The notes beneath the pieces were generated by a model. The model worked only from the letters and a program-made list of their open reading frames with translations. It was not told the DNA's origin and did not search any database. 41,684 nt of DNA, from positions 1-41,684 of the forward strand of contig NZ_JARIBH010000062.1 in NCBI RefSeq assembly GCF_029264495.1, read 5' to 3'. Source of the stretch: Peptacetobacter sp. GTDB taxonomy: Bacteria; Bacillota; Clostridia; Peptostreptococcales; Peptostreptococcaceae. The position numbers and the translations under genes were made by a program. Positions 20,348 through 27,450 of this stretch are shown here, piece after piece; positions within the stretch are counted from its first letter, which is position 1, and each line of letters starts with the position of its first letter.

Positions 20348-21180
20348 TAGTAAAAAAATATATAAAGAACTTTATATTAGATTCAGCAAGAGAATTAATT
20401 CAAATATTATCTCTAATTATTTGTTTAATAGCTCCAACGATTGTTAATTTAGCTGGAATAATTAAAATGCTTTTGGGTGATGTGAGACCTACAATAGAAA
20501 ATGCAAAATATTATTATTTAATGATTTCTGGAAATTGGACTATGGGATGTCTAATTGCAGTATATATTTTATTTCATGTCATTAGAAAATCAAATAAAGA
20601 TAAAATTTATAATAAAGGGAACATTTATCACAATAAACCATATTGGTGGTATTGGTTGTGTTCAAAGATATTAGGATATGAAAAATGCAACTTAATCTTA
20701 GTGCCAATATATACTCAATATAAGTTGATTCTTAGAGACACCTTTGAAGAATATCCTTTTGAAGAAAGTGCTTTTCCACATAAAGAATACAAGATTAATG
20801 TTGAAAGAAAAATGAATGAAACAAATCCTAATTCTAAAGATATTAATTTAATAATACAAGACACTTATCCTATCTCTTACAACCAAATACCTTCCAATTT
20901 CAAAACCAATATGACTATTTCGGTGAAAAGAGATTTTTTAAGACTTGGTGAGAGAGTTTATTCTAAAGAACTTGTTAATACTATTGTTGAAGAGATAAGA
21001 GAATTAAGCGACGGTGTAACCATTAATATTTTTTCGACGACGAATCCTAAAAATACATTTGAAATTGTAAAAAAAGCTATATCTCTTGCAGAAAGAGGAA
21101 ATGTTAAACATGTTAATGTATTTCAACAAAATAGGGATGGAAAAAGAAATTTTGAGAATAAACCATATAAAGTTATGTAG
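20344..21180 (+). CDS. Probable CBASS two-TM effector with unassigned cytosolic domain
   Basis: A 278-residue protein starting at TTG 20344, overlapping the cap3 stop. Two hydrophobic helices (about residues 17-44 and 57-80) are followed by a basic stretch RKSNKDK and a cytosolic region of about 200 residues. The last 90 alternate strands and helices: MTISVKRD, SKELVNTIVEEI, VTINIF, NTFEIVKKAISLAERG, VKHVNVF. This is an alpha/beta fold, not the beta-barrel of Cap15. A distant SAVED relation, as in TM-SAVED Cap14, is conceivable but unproven. By position, last in a CBASS operon, it should be the membrane-disrupting effector triggered by the cyclase product. Confidence 0.65.
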   Translation: MIVKKYIKNFILDSARELIQILSLIICLIAPTIVNLAGIIKMLLGDVRPTIENAKYYYLMISGNWTMGCLIAVYILFHVIRKSNKDKIYNKGNIYHNKPYWWYWLCSKILGYEKCNLILVPIYTQYKLILRDTFEEYPFEESAFPHKEYKINVERKMNETNPNSKDINLIIQDTYPISYNQIPSNFKTNMTISVKRDFLRLGERVYSKELVNTIVEEIRELSDGVTINIFSTTNPKNTFEIVKKAISLAERGNVKHVNVFQQNRDGKRNFENKPYKVM

Positions 21181-21354
21181 ATGTTTTCAATAATATGAAG
21201 TTTGTGCTTGCAATATACTTGCAAAAAATTGAATAACCAGAAGTAAAATTGATAATAAGGCTGAATCTGATATTAATAATCTTGATTTTATGCTATTTAT
21301 ATATAATAACATCAATGGAGATATCAAGTTGGAATAAGATTAATATAGAATTAT
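21181..21354. other. Island right-end region without genes
   Basis: No ORF is supported here. It holds TGCTTGCAA (21205-21213), also found at 10242-10250 just after guaA. GGAGATATCAAGTTGGAATAA (21 bases in two parts: GGAGATATCAAG then TTGGAATAA, 21316-21336) resembles the last seven guaA codons at 15 of 21 positions. Either could be a worn attachment-site remnant. Neither is convincing alone. Confidence 0.25.
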
Positions 21355-21394
21355 AGAGATGTTGCAGTATTTTCTGTATACATCTCTTTTTTTA
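21355..21394 (+). terminator. Terminator of the HTH/RM/CBASS operon
   Basis: AGAGATGT (21355-21362) pairs with ACATCTCT (21380-21387), with a further CAG/CTG pairing inside and seven T after it. It is the first terminator after the effector gene. Confidence 0.8.
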
Positions 21395-21462
21395 TATAAA
21401 TAATAATAAATTTTTAAACAATATTAGAAAAAATAAAATAACACAATTAATTTTACAAATAA

Positions 21463-21492
21463 AAAAGGTACAGTTTAAAAACTATACCTTTT
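21463..21492 (-). terminator. Terminator of the transaldolase gene
   Basis: AAAAGGTACAGTTT (21463-21476) and AAACTATACCTTTT (21479-21492) form a 14-bp stem with one mismatch and a 2-nt loop. On the minus strand a T run follows. Confidence 0.75.
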
Positions 21493-21500
21493 ATACTTTC

Positions 21501-22181
21501 TTATAAATCACAAATACCTACATTTTCTCCATACATTGCATACCAATCTTTATTAAAATCATCTACTGCTTTTTCTATACTAGGATTTGCAAATATCTGT
21601 TTTAATACTGCTACAGGAGCTGTTATAGCCTGTGCACCGTGGTTAAATGAATCTCTAACCTGTTGAACACCTTTAAATGATGCAGCAACTATTTTAGTAT
21701 CATATCCATCTTTTTCTATTCTCTTAGAAAGTTCATCTATTAAGTACATTGGATCTGCACCAAGATTTCCTATTCTATTAACATAAGGTGCTATATAGTC
21801 TGCATTTGCAGCTAAAGCCATATACGCCTGCATTAAATCATAAACTGCAGTAGCAGTAACTTTTATACCTTCTGATTTTAAAACTTTTATAGCTTTAATA
21901 CCTTCATATGAAACAGGAACTTTTATATATACCTGATCATCTATTTCTTTTAATATTCTATGAGCTTCTTTTACCATCTCATCACTATTTTTAGATATTA
22001 CCTGAACATGAAGACTTCTATCCATACCTATTATCTCTCTTATTTTTCTCATATGTTCAAAGAAGTTTTCAGGGTTTGTATTTTTAACTATTGAAGGATT
22101 ACTAGTTACCCCAACTATTGGCATATGCTCAACAGCATCTTTTATTTCCTCTAAATTAACTGTATCTACTATAAATTCCAT
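21501..22181 (-). CDS. fsa: Fructose-6-phosphate aldolase/transaldolase-like protein
   Basis: A class I aldolase of the small TalB-like family (FSA/TalC). The 226-residue protein shows VGVTSNPSIV (23-32), the Schiff-base Lys87 in YIKVPV, and TATAVYDLMQAYMALAANADYIAPYVNR. FSA enzymes cleave or form bonds with hydroxyacetone or dihydroxyacetone and glyceraldehyde-3-phosphate. In Escherichia coli fsaA and talC sit next to the glycyl radical enzymes YbiW and PflD, and here too the gene follows such an enzyme by 122 nt on the same strand. This supports a joint pathway rather than pentose-phosphate transaldolase activity. Confidence 0.85.
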   Translation of the reverse strand: MEFIVDTVNLEEIKDAVEHMPIVGVTSNPSIVKNTNPENFFEHMRKIREIIGMDRSLHVQVISKNSDEMVKEAHRILKEIDDQVYIKVPVSYEGIKAIKVLKSEGIKVTATAVYDLMQAYMALAANADYIAPYVNRIGNLGADPMYLIDELSKRIEKDGYDTKIVAASFKGVQQVRDSFNHGAQAITAPVAVLKQIFANPSIEKAVDDFNKDWYAMYGENVGICDL

Positions 22182-22204
22182 TTTAAATATTTCCTCTCTT
22201 AAGA

Positions 22205-22222
22205 CTATAATAGTTATTATAG
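22205..22222. repeat. 18-bp palindrome between GRE and aldolase genes
   Basis: CTATAATA-GT-TATTATAG is a perfect palindrome about 25 nt before the aldolase start. It could be an operator, an RNA hairpin tuning the second gene, or chance in AT-rich DNA. Confidence 0.35.
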
Positions 22223-22303
22223 CTCATATAAATTTAAAATTCTAATATATAACTAATTTTTATGAAATTATATTGTCTATATTAGAAAACTAAATAATAT
22301 AAA

Positions 22304-24715
22304 TTATAATGTTTGTTCAGTTCTTCCGATTATATCATCTTGTGTTGCTTTTGATAATACATTGAAGAATGCACTATATCCTGCAACTCTAACTATTAAA
22401 TCTCTATGTTTTTCTGGATGTTTCTGAGCATCTATAAGCGTATCTCTTGAAACAACATTGTATTGAACATGATATCCATCTAATCTATTGAAGAATGTTT
22501 TTATTAACATTTCTAATTTTTCTTTGTTTTCTTCATTTGATAATAATTGTGGTGTTACTTTTTGATTTAATAAAACACCACCAGTTATTTCGTGTGTTGG
22601 TAATTTTGAAACTGATTTAAATACTGCTGTTGGTCCTTTTTTATCCATTGAATGAGAAGGAGAGCAACCTTCTGCAAGAGGAGTTCTAGCATTTCTACCA
22701 TCAGGAGTAGCCATAGTTGAGAACCCTTGTCCTACATTTGCAGATATAGAAGATGTTCCAGCATATCTTATACCACCAATTGGACCTCTTCCATGTCTTG
22801 TGTTAGGATATTTTTTCATTTCATCTATGTATATGTTATAAACATCTACAACTAAATTATCAACATAGTCATTATCATTTCCATATTTTGGAGCATCATT
22901 TATTAACATTTGCTGAATTTTTTTGTTTTCTTCACTTGTAAAATCATCTAATAATGCATTCCATAATTGTTCTGGAGATATTTTCTTTTCATCAAATACA
23001 AGTTTTTTAATAGCTGCTAAGCTGTCTGCCATATTAGCTATACCAACCTGTAGTCCAGATATGAAATCATATATAGCTCCACCTTCTTTAAGAGTTTTAC
23101 CTCTACCTATACAATCCTGAGTTAATGCTGAGCATAGTATATCTGGAACATCTCTTTCAAGAGCTAAATCTATTGTATTTTCAACTATAACACTCATTCT
23201 AGTTAAATATCTCATAGCTTTTTCGATAGCTTGTTCTAATTCTTCATAAGATTTCATATCTTTAAAGTATCCGCTACCTTCAAAGAATCTTTTTCCACTT
23301 GTCATATCGACACCATCATTCATAACCATAAGAAGTATTCTAGGGAAGTTCATATAAGACATACCTGTACATCTATAGCCCCATTTTCCAGGAACAGCAG
23401 TTTCAACACATCCTATAGCAGAGTAGTTATATGCGTCTTCTTCTTTAACTCCTTTTTCTATAAATGAAGGTATTATAACTTCATCAGAGTTAAATGCTGG
23501 CATACCTGTTCCAAGTTTCATAACTTCTACAGCTTCATCTAAGAAAGCTTTTGGTATATTTCTATGGTATCTTACTGTTAGGTTAGGCTGTGGTAGTCTA
23601 GTCTGTGCAACAGATTTTAATACTAGATATGATAATTCATTTGTAGCATCTTTTTTATCTACAGTCTGTCCACCGATAGTTACATTTTGATACATTGGAC
23701 TACCAGCACTACTGAATGTATGAGACTGACTACGAACTTTATTTATAGTTAAAGTTTTTATCCACAGATTGTCTAATATTTCAACAACTTCATCATCATT
23801 TATTAATCCTAAATCTTTATCATGTTTATAGTAAGGATATAAATACTGATCAAAACGTCCATAAGATAGAGAATGTCCATTAGATTCTATCTGTAATATT
23901 AACTGTATAAACCAAGTAGATTGTATTGCTTCTTTAAATGTTTCTGCTGGTTCATAAGGAACTTTTGCACAAATACGAGATATTTCAAGTAATTCTTCTT
24001 TTCTTTGTCCATCAGTTTTTTGAGCCATTTCTAAAGCTAATTTACTAAAGCGATTTGCATAAGTTTTTACAGCATCAATCACTATTAAAACTGCTCTATA
24101 AAAATGATATTTATCTATATTTTCTGCAACACATAAATCTAATTCATCTTTTAATTTTAAAACTCTCTTTTCATATCCTACTAATCCTTGTTTTAAAACT
24201 GTTTCATAATCAACTGCTAAGTGAGCATCACCAGAGTTTAATTTACCTTCCATTCCAAAGAAGCCTGTTTCCATATATACACTAACTTCTTCAGGAAGCA
24301 TTGCTCCACCTTTACTTCTTAAATTATTGTTTTCCCAAAATGGTGCAATACTTCTTAAGTCCTTTTTTGTCTGTTCTGTTATATAGAAGACATCACCATC
24401 ACGTTTTTCAAATAAATCTAGTTCATTCATTACAAATTCTAGTGTATATTCAGGGAATATAGGAGCATTTCTATCTGCAGAAGCTTGATTTCCTACTATT
24501 AAAGTTTCATCTTCTATGTAGATAGTCATTTTTTCTAATATATTTTTTAACATCAAAGCACGTTTTATAACTACGGGCTGATTAAGATTTTCTTTATATG
24601 ATTCTGTAGCTAATAATGCACGCTCAGCACATATATAAGGTTTTTTATTAAGTACATTTTCTCTAAATTTGTCCATTCTAGGTGTTAAGTCACCGAAATG
24701 TTCTACATTTTTCAT
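22304..24715 (-). CDS. YbiW/PflD-like glycyl radical enzyme
   Basis: An oxygen-sensitive radical enzyme of 803 residues, full family length. The thiyl Cys436 with Glu438 is in GCVETAVPGKWGYR, and the radical glycine is Gly779 in RVAGYSAFF. A Cys-x-Glu pair and the 'PGKWG' segment exclude pyruvate formate-lyase (Cys-Cys) and point to the dehydratase/lyase branch. Neighbouring FSA makes YbiW/PflD the best match. From memory, those were recently assigned to cleavage of 1,5-anhydroglucitol-6-phosphate or 1,5-anhydromannitol-6-phosphate, giving a deoxyfructose phosphate that FSA cleaves. Substrate here is therefore an inference. AGGAG precedes the ATG. Its activase is encoded divergently. Confidence 0.85.
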   Translation of the reverse strand: MKNVEHFGDLTPRMDKFRENVLNKKPYICAERALLATESYKENLNQPVVIKRALMLKNILEKMTIYIEDETLIVGNQASADRNAPIFPEYTLEFVMNELDLFEKRDGDVFYITEQTKKDLRSIAPFWENNNLRSKGGAMLPEEVSVYMETGFFGMEGKLNSGDAHLAVDYETVLKQGLVGYEKRVLKLKDELDLCVAENIDKYHFYRAVLIVIDAVKTYANRFSKLALEMAQKTDGQRKEELLEISRICAKVPYEPAETFKEAIQSTWFIQLILQIESNGHSLSYGRFDQYLYPYYKHDKDLGLINDDEVVEILDNLWIKTLTINKVRSQSHTFSSAGSPMYQNVTIGGQTVDKKDATNELSYLVLKSVAQTRLPQPNLTVRYHRNIPKAFLDEAVEVMKLGTGMPAFNSDEVIIPSFIEKGVKEEDAYNYSAIGCVETAVPGKWGYRCTGMSYMNFPRILLMVMNDGVDMTSGKRFFEGSGYFKDMKSYEELEQAIEKAMRYLTRMSVIVENTIDLALERDVPDILCSALTQDCIGRGKTLKEGGAIYDFISGLQVGIANMADSLAAIKKLVFDEKKISPEQLWNALLDDFTSEENKKIQQMLINDAPKYGNDNDYVDNLVVDVYNIYIDEMKKYPNTRHGRGPIGGIRYAGTSSISANVGQGFSTMATPDGRNARTPLAEGCSPSHSMDKKGPTAVFKSVSKLPTHEITGGVLLNQKVTPQLLSNEENKEKLEMLIKTFFNRLDGYHVQYNVVSRDTLIDAQKHPEKHRDLIVRVAGYSAFFNVLSKATQDDIIGRTEQTL

Positions 24716-24732
24716 AATCTAGTCTCCTTTTA

Positions 24733-24739
24733 GTTTCAT
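24733..24739. promoter_or_regulatory. Candidate DeoR-family operator, GRE promoter
   Basis: GTTTCAT lies in GTTTCATACGTAAC, an imperfect palindrome between the GRE -10 and start codon. The same heptamer recurs at 24836-24842 (inverted) and 26759-26765 before the DeoR gene. Confidence 0.4.
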
Positions 24740-24770
24740 ACGTAACTATTTTTTATTTCATTATAACAAA

Positions 24771-24800
24771 ATTATATACCATATTCATACATTAAGTCAA
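24771..24800 (-). promoter_or_regulatory. Probable GRE promoter
   Basis: Read on the minus strand: TTGACT (24800-24795), 18 bp, TATAAT (24776-24771). The transcript would start about 45-50 nt before the GRE start codon. Confidence 0.55.
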
Positions 24801-24835
24801 ATTAAAATTTCGTATAAAATATATAAAGATTTCAA

Positions 24836-24842
24836 ATGAAAC
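24836..24842. promoter_or_regulatory. Candidate DeoR-family operator between GRE and activase
   Basis: ATGAAAC, the inverse of GTTTCAT, is part of TTTCAAATGAAA (24830-24841), an inverted repeat in the divergent region. It lies upstream of the GRE -35 and could serve both directions. Confidence 0.4.
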
Positions 24843-24993
24843 AATAATATTTACTTTTTAGCTTCTAAATGATATTATTTTATTAAAAGAGAAGGATACT
24901 TTGGACTTTAATTGTAACAGATGTAGATATAATTAAATAAAAGTAATAATGATAAAAATTTATAAAAAAATTTATACAAAAGGAGATGATTTT

Positions 24994-25890
24994 TTGGAAA
25001 GAGGAATTACATTTAATATTCAAAAATTTAGTATACATGACGGACCAGGAATAAGAACAACAGTATTTTTTAAAGGATGTCCACTTAGATGTGAATGGTG
25101 TTCAAATCCTGAATCACAGATAAAAAATGTGCAGATTTTGCATGAACAAGAAAAATGTTCTCATTGCTTATTTTGTGTAAATTCATGTCCCAATAAAGCA
25201 ATAATTCATGATAATAATAAAATAATTATAGATGAAGATAAATGTGTTGGTTGTTTAACTTGTGTAAATTCATGTCCAAATAGAGCATTATCTTATGAAG
25301 GAGATTATCATACAATAGATGAAATAGTAGATATATGTATGCAAGATATAGACTTCTATAAAGAGTCTGGTGGAGGAGTGACAATTTCTGGTGGAGAAGG
25401 GATGAGTCAACCAGAATTTTTAAAAGAGCTTATATTGGAATTAAAAAAACATTCTATCCATGTTGCGATTGAAACTACTGGATATATAAAAAAAGAAATA
25501 TTTGAAGAATTATCTAAAGAATTAGATTTACTATTGTTCGATGTAAAGCATTATGATAGAGATAAACATTATAAAGGAACAAAAGTGTACAATGACTTAA
25601 TAATAGAAAATTTAAAATTTGCTATAAATAATGAATTAAATGTATTACCTAGAATACCAGTTATTCCAGATTTTAATGATTCAATAGATGATGCTAAAGG
25701 ACTTGCAGAATTATTAGTAAAAGTTGGAGCAAAAAGAGTACAACTATTACCATTTCACCAATTTGGAGAAAAGAAATATGAACTGTTAAATAGAAGTTAT
25801 AAATATAAAAATAAAAAAGCACTTTATCCAGAAGATTTAAAAGAATATCAGAAAATATTTTTAGATAAAGGTTTAGAGTGTTTCTTTTAA
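24994..25890 (+). CDS. Glycyl radical enzyme activating enzyme (radical SAM)
   Basis: Installs the glycyl radical on the GRE by abstracting a hydrogen with a 5'-deoxyadenosyl radical. The 298-residue form starts at TTG 24994, 8 nt after AGGAG (24981-24985). An ATG at 24949 would add 15 residues not seen in the family and lacks a ribosome binding site. The radical SAM cysteines are C29, C33 and C36 (GCPLRCEWC). Two ferredoxin-type clusters follow (C55/58/61/65 and C84/87/90/94), as in activases of dehydratase-type GREs but not of PflA. SGGEG near residue 145 is the SAM amino-group motif. It is divergent from the GRE gene, which is less usual than a tandem pair. Confidence 0.9.
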   Translation: MERGITFNIQKFSIHDGPGIRTTVFFKGCPLRCEWCSNPESQIKNVQILHEQEKCSHCLFCVNSCPNKAIIHDNNKIIIDEDKCVGCLTCVNSCPNRALSYEGDYHTIDEIVDICMQDIDFYKESGGGVTISGGEGMSQPEFLKELILELKKHSIHVAIETTGYIKKEIFEELSKELDLLLFDVKHYDRDKHYKGTKVYNDLIIENLKFAINNELNVLPRIPVIPDFNDSIDDAKGLAELLVKVGAKRVQLLPFHQFGEKKYELLNRSYKYKNKKALYPEDLKEYQKIFLDKGLECFF

Positions 25891-25940
25891 GGATAAAATA
25901 AATAAGGATAAAATAAATAAGGATAAAATAAAAAAATAGA
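25891..25940 (+). repeat. 15-bp tandem repeat after the activase gene
   Basis: GGATAAAATAAATAA occurs twice exactly (25891-25905, 25906-25920), then once with one change (25921-25935), then as a shorter degenerate copy. It starts directly after the stop codon and probably arose by replication slippage. Confidence 0.8.
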
Positions 25941-25946
25941 TAAAAT

Positions 25947-25974
25947 AAAAAAGGTGATAATATTCACCTTTTTT
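25947..25974. terminator. Bidirectional terminator, activase/DeoR
   Basis: AAAAAAGGTGA and TCACCTTTTTT form an 11-bp stem with a 6-nt loop between convergent genes. It overlaps the DeoR stop codon. Confidence 0.85.
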
Positions 25975-26725
25975 ATTGTTCAGTTTTAATAACATCTATT
26001 TCGTTTTGTATTAAATATTCTTCTATTTCATAAGGAATATTTGAGTCTGTATATACATGAGACACTTTATCAGTATCTAATAAACTTACAACACCTTTTT
26101 GTTCAAACTTCACAGAATCAGTTACAATTATTACATTACTAGCTTGTTTAGCCATATCCTTTACTGTTTCACTTCTCATATAATCATTTCCAGTAAATCC
26201 AGTTTCTTTTGTAAAACCATCAGTTCCTATAAATAGTTTATCTACAAAAAATCCTTCTGCACATTTTCTAGTAATAGGTCCAACCATAACTTGAGATTCT
26301 TCTTGATATTCTCCACCAAGAAGTATTATTCTAATATTTCCTACTTTGCGAATGTAATCAGCTATAAAAGCAGAGTTTGTTATAAGAGTTATATCTTTTT
26401 TTGTTTTTGCAATCTCTAATGCAACTAAAGCACAACAAGATCCAGATTCAATCATAATGGTTTCACCATCATCTATACTTTTTACAACTTTTTCAGCTAT
26501 TTTTTGTTTAATATCATAATGGTATGCAAGTCTATTATTAATATCGTCACTTTCATTTAATTTTGCATAACCATGTTCTCTTATTATAATTCCACTATCT
26601 TCAAGTGTACATAAATCTTTACGTATAGTAACTTGAGAAACACTTAGAATATCAGATAACTCAGTTACTTTCATTTTTTTATTTTGTGTAAGCAAATCCA
26701 ATATTTGCGATTGTCTTCTATTCAT
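25973..26725 (-). CDS. DeoR-family sugar-phosphate-responsive regulator
   Basis: A 250-residue repressor with an N-terminal winged HTH (residues about 1-57, RRQSQILDLL...LSVSQVTIRKDLCTLE) and a DeoR sensor domain related to sugar-phosphate isomerases (ETIMIESGSCC about 92-102, LLGGEYQ, FIGTDGF). Ligands of this family are usually phosphorylated sugars. It sits beside the GRE/activase/aldolase genes, and GTTTCAT-like sites are found in its own promoter and in the GRE promoter, so it probably controls this sugar-phosphate pathway and itself. ATG follows GAGGTG. Confidence 0.88.
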   Translation of the reverse strand: MNRRQSQILDLLTQNKKMKVTELSDILSVSQVTIRKDLCTLEDSGIIIREHGYAKLNESDDINNRLAYHYDIKQKIAEKVVKSIDDGETIMIESGSCCALVALEIAKTKKDITLITNSAFIADYIRKVGNIRIILLGGEYQEESQVMVGPITRKCAEGFFVDKLFIGTDGFTKETGFTGNDYMRSETVKDMAKQASNVIIVTDSVKFEQKGVVSLLDTDKVSHVYTDSNIPYEIEEYLIQNEIDVIKTEQ

Positions 26726-26744
26726 ATTTTCACCTCGTTTTTAG

Positions 26745-26796
26745 ATTATCATATATAAGTTTCATTAGCAATATAAAAAAGTTTCGATTGATAAAA
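26745..26796 (-). promoter_or_regulatory. DeoR gene promoter with two candidate operators
   Basis: On the minus strand TTGCTA (26771-26766) and GATAAT (26750-26745) form a weak promoter. GTTTCAT (26759-26765) lies in its spacer and GTTTCGAT (26781-26788) lies 22 bp away, a good layout for autorepression. CGATTGATAAAA (26785-26796) is identical to 12 nt of the direct repeat at 28742-28753. Confidence 0.4.
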
Positions 26797-26844
26797 AAAT
26801 TAAAGGTAAGTGTAAAAATATTTTTGATTTAGATATTATTTGAG

Positions 26845-26886
26845 AATCAAAAAAGGAACTCTTAATAAAATATAAGAATTCCTTTT
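26845..26886 (-). terminator. Terminator of the bile acid regulator pair
   Basis: AAAAGGAA-C-TCTTA (26851-26864) pairs with TAAGA-A-TTCCTTTT (26873-26886). On the minus strand the T run at 26854-26849 follows. Confidence 0.75.
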
Positions 26887-26907
26887 AATTGTTTATTATG
26901 AAAATAA

Positions 26908-27450
26908 TTATTTAAAAATATTTTTATTATTAGTATATTGAAGTATGCCTATCAACTTCATGCATAATAAAAAATCAATTTCATTAAATTTATTATTATT
27001 TTTAGCAGTTGATTTTACAAGTCTTTCAAATAAAATTTCAGTTCTATCAAGTAAATGACCTTCTAAATGAGAAGTTAATGGGATACTTGATAGTGTAATT
27101 TCTGAAAATAAGTAATATGGATTTGCTGCTATATAAAGAAAAGTGTCATAACTCAATCTACATTCTATAAAATCTATAGATTTATTAATATCTGGAACTA
27201 TTTTGAAATAATGATAATTAGCTAAACAGATAAAAGTACCTCTTTTTACAGAAATTTCTGTAGAATTAACGATTATTTTACCATTGTTGTTTTTAAAAAA
27301 TAATAATGTAATTCCTTTATTGTTTTTTAAAAATGTAGATTTATTTACAGTTTTTTCTTTAGTTGTAATAGGAAATTTAAATTCACCTTTTGAAAAATAT
27401 CCTTCACCAGAAAAAAGAGGTGGATAGAAAATATTATTTTTTTTACTCAT
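26908..27450 (-). CDS. Sensor-only AraC-like protein without HTH domain
   Basis: A 180-residue protein whose sequence looks like the N-terminal cupin-type sensor of AraC regulators (GITLLFFKNNNGKIIVNSTEISVKRGTF, a beta-rich stretch near residues 46-75; helices after 130). It stops where a DNA-binding domain would begin. The start overlaps the end of the AraC gene by 8 nt (27443-27450), indicating coupled translation. In Clostridium scindens-type strains two AraC-like genes, barA and barB, occupy this place upstream of bai. This one could be a barB relic or a dedicated partner of the neighbouring regulator. There is no visible truncation scar; 60 nt of AT-rich DNA and a terminator follow. Confidence 0.6.
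   Translation of the reverse strand: MSKKNNIFYPPLFSGEGYFSKGEFKFPITTKEKTVNKSTFLKNNKGITLLFFKNNNGKIIVNSTEISVKRGTFICLANYHYFKIVPDINKSIDFIECRLSYDTFLYIAANPYYLFSEITLSSIPLTSHLEGHLLDRTEILFERLVKSTAKNNNKFNEIDFLLCMKLIGILQYTNNKNIFK

Noticed and set aside
21316-21336. guaA-tail-like segment as proven attR
   Set aside because: Only 15 of 21 positions match and the codons before it do not resemble guaA; kept only as a weak candidate.
22304-24715. Pyruvate formate-lyase or choline TMA-lyase
   Set aside because: The active site is Cys-Val-Glu rather than Cys-Cys, and no microcompartment or choline genes accompany it.
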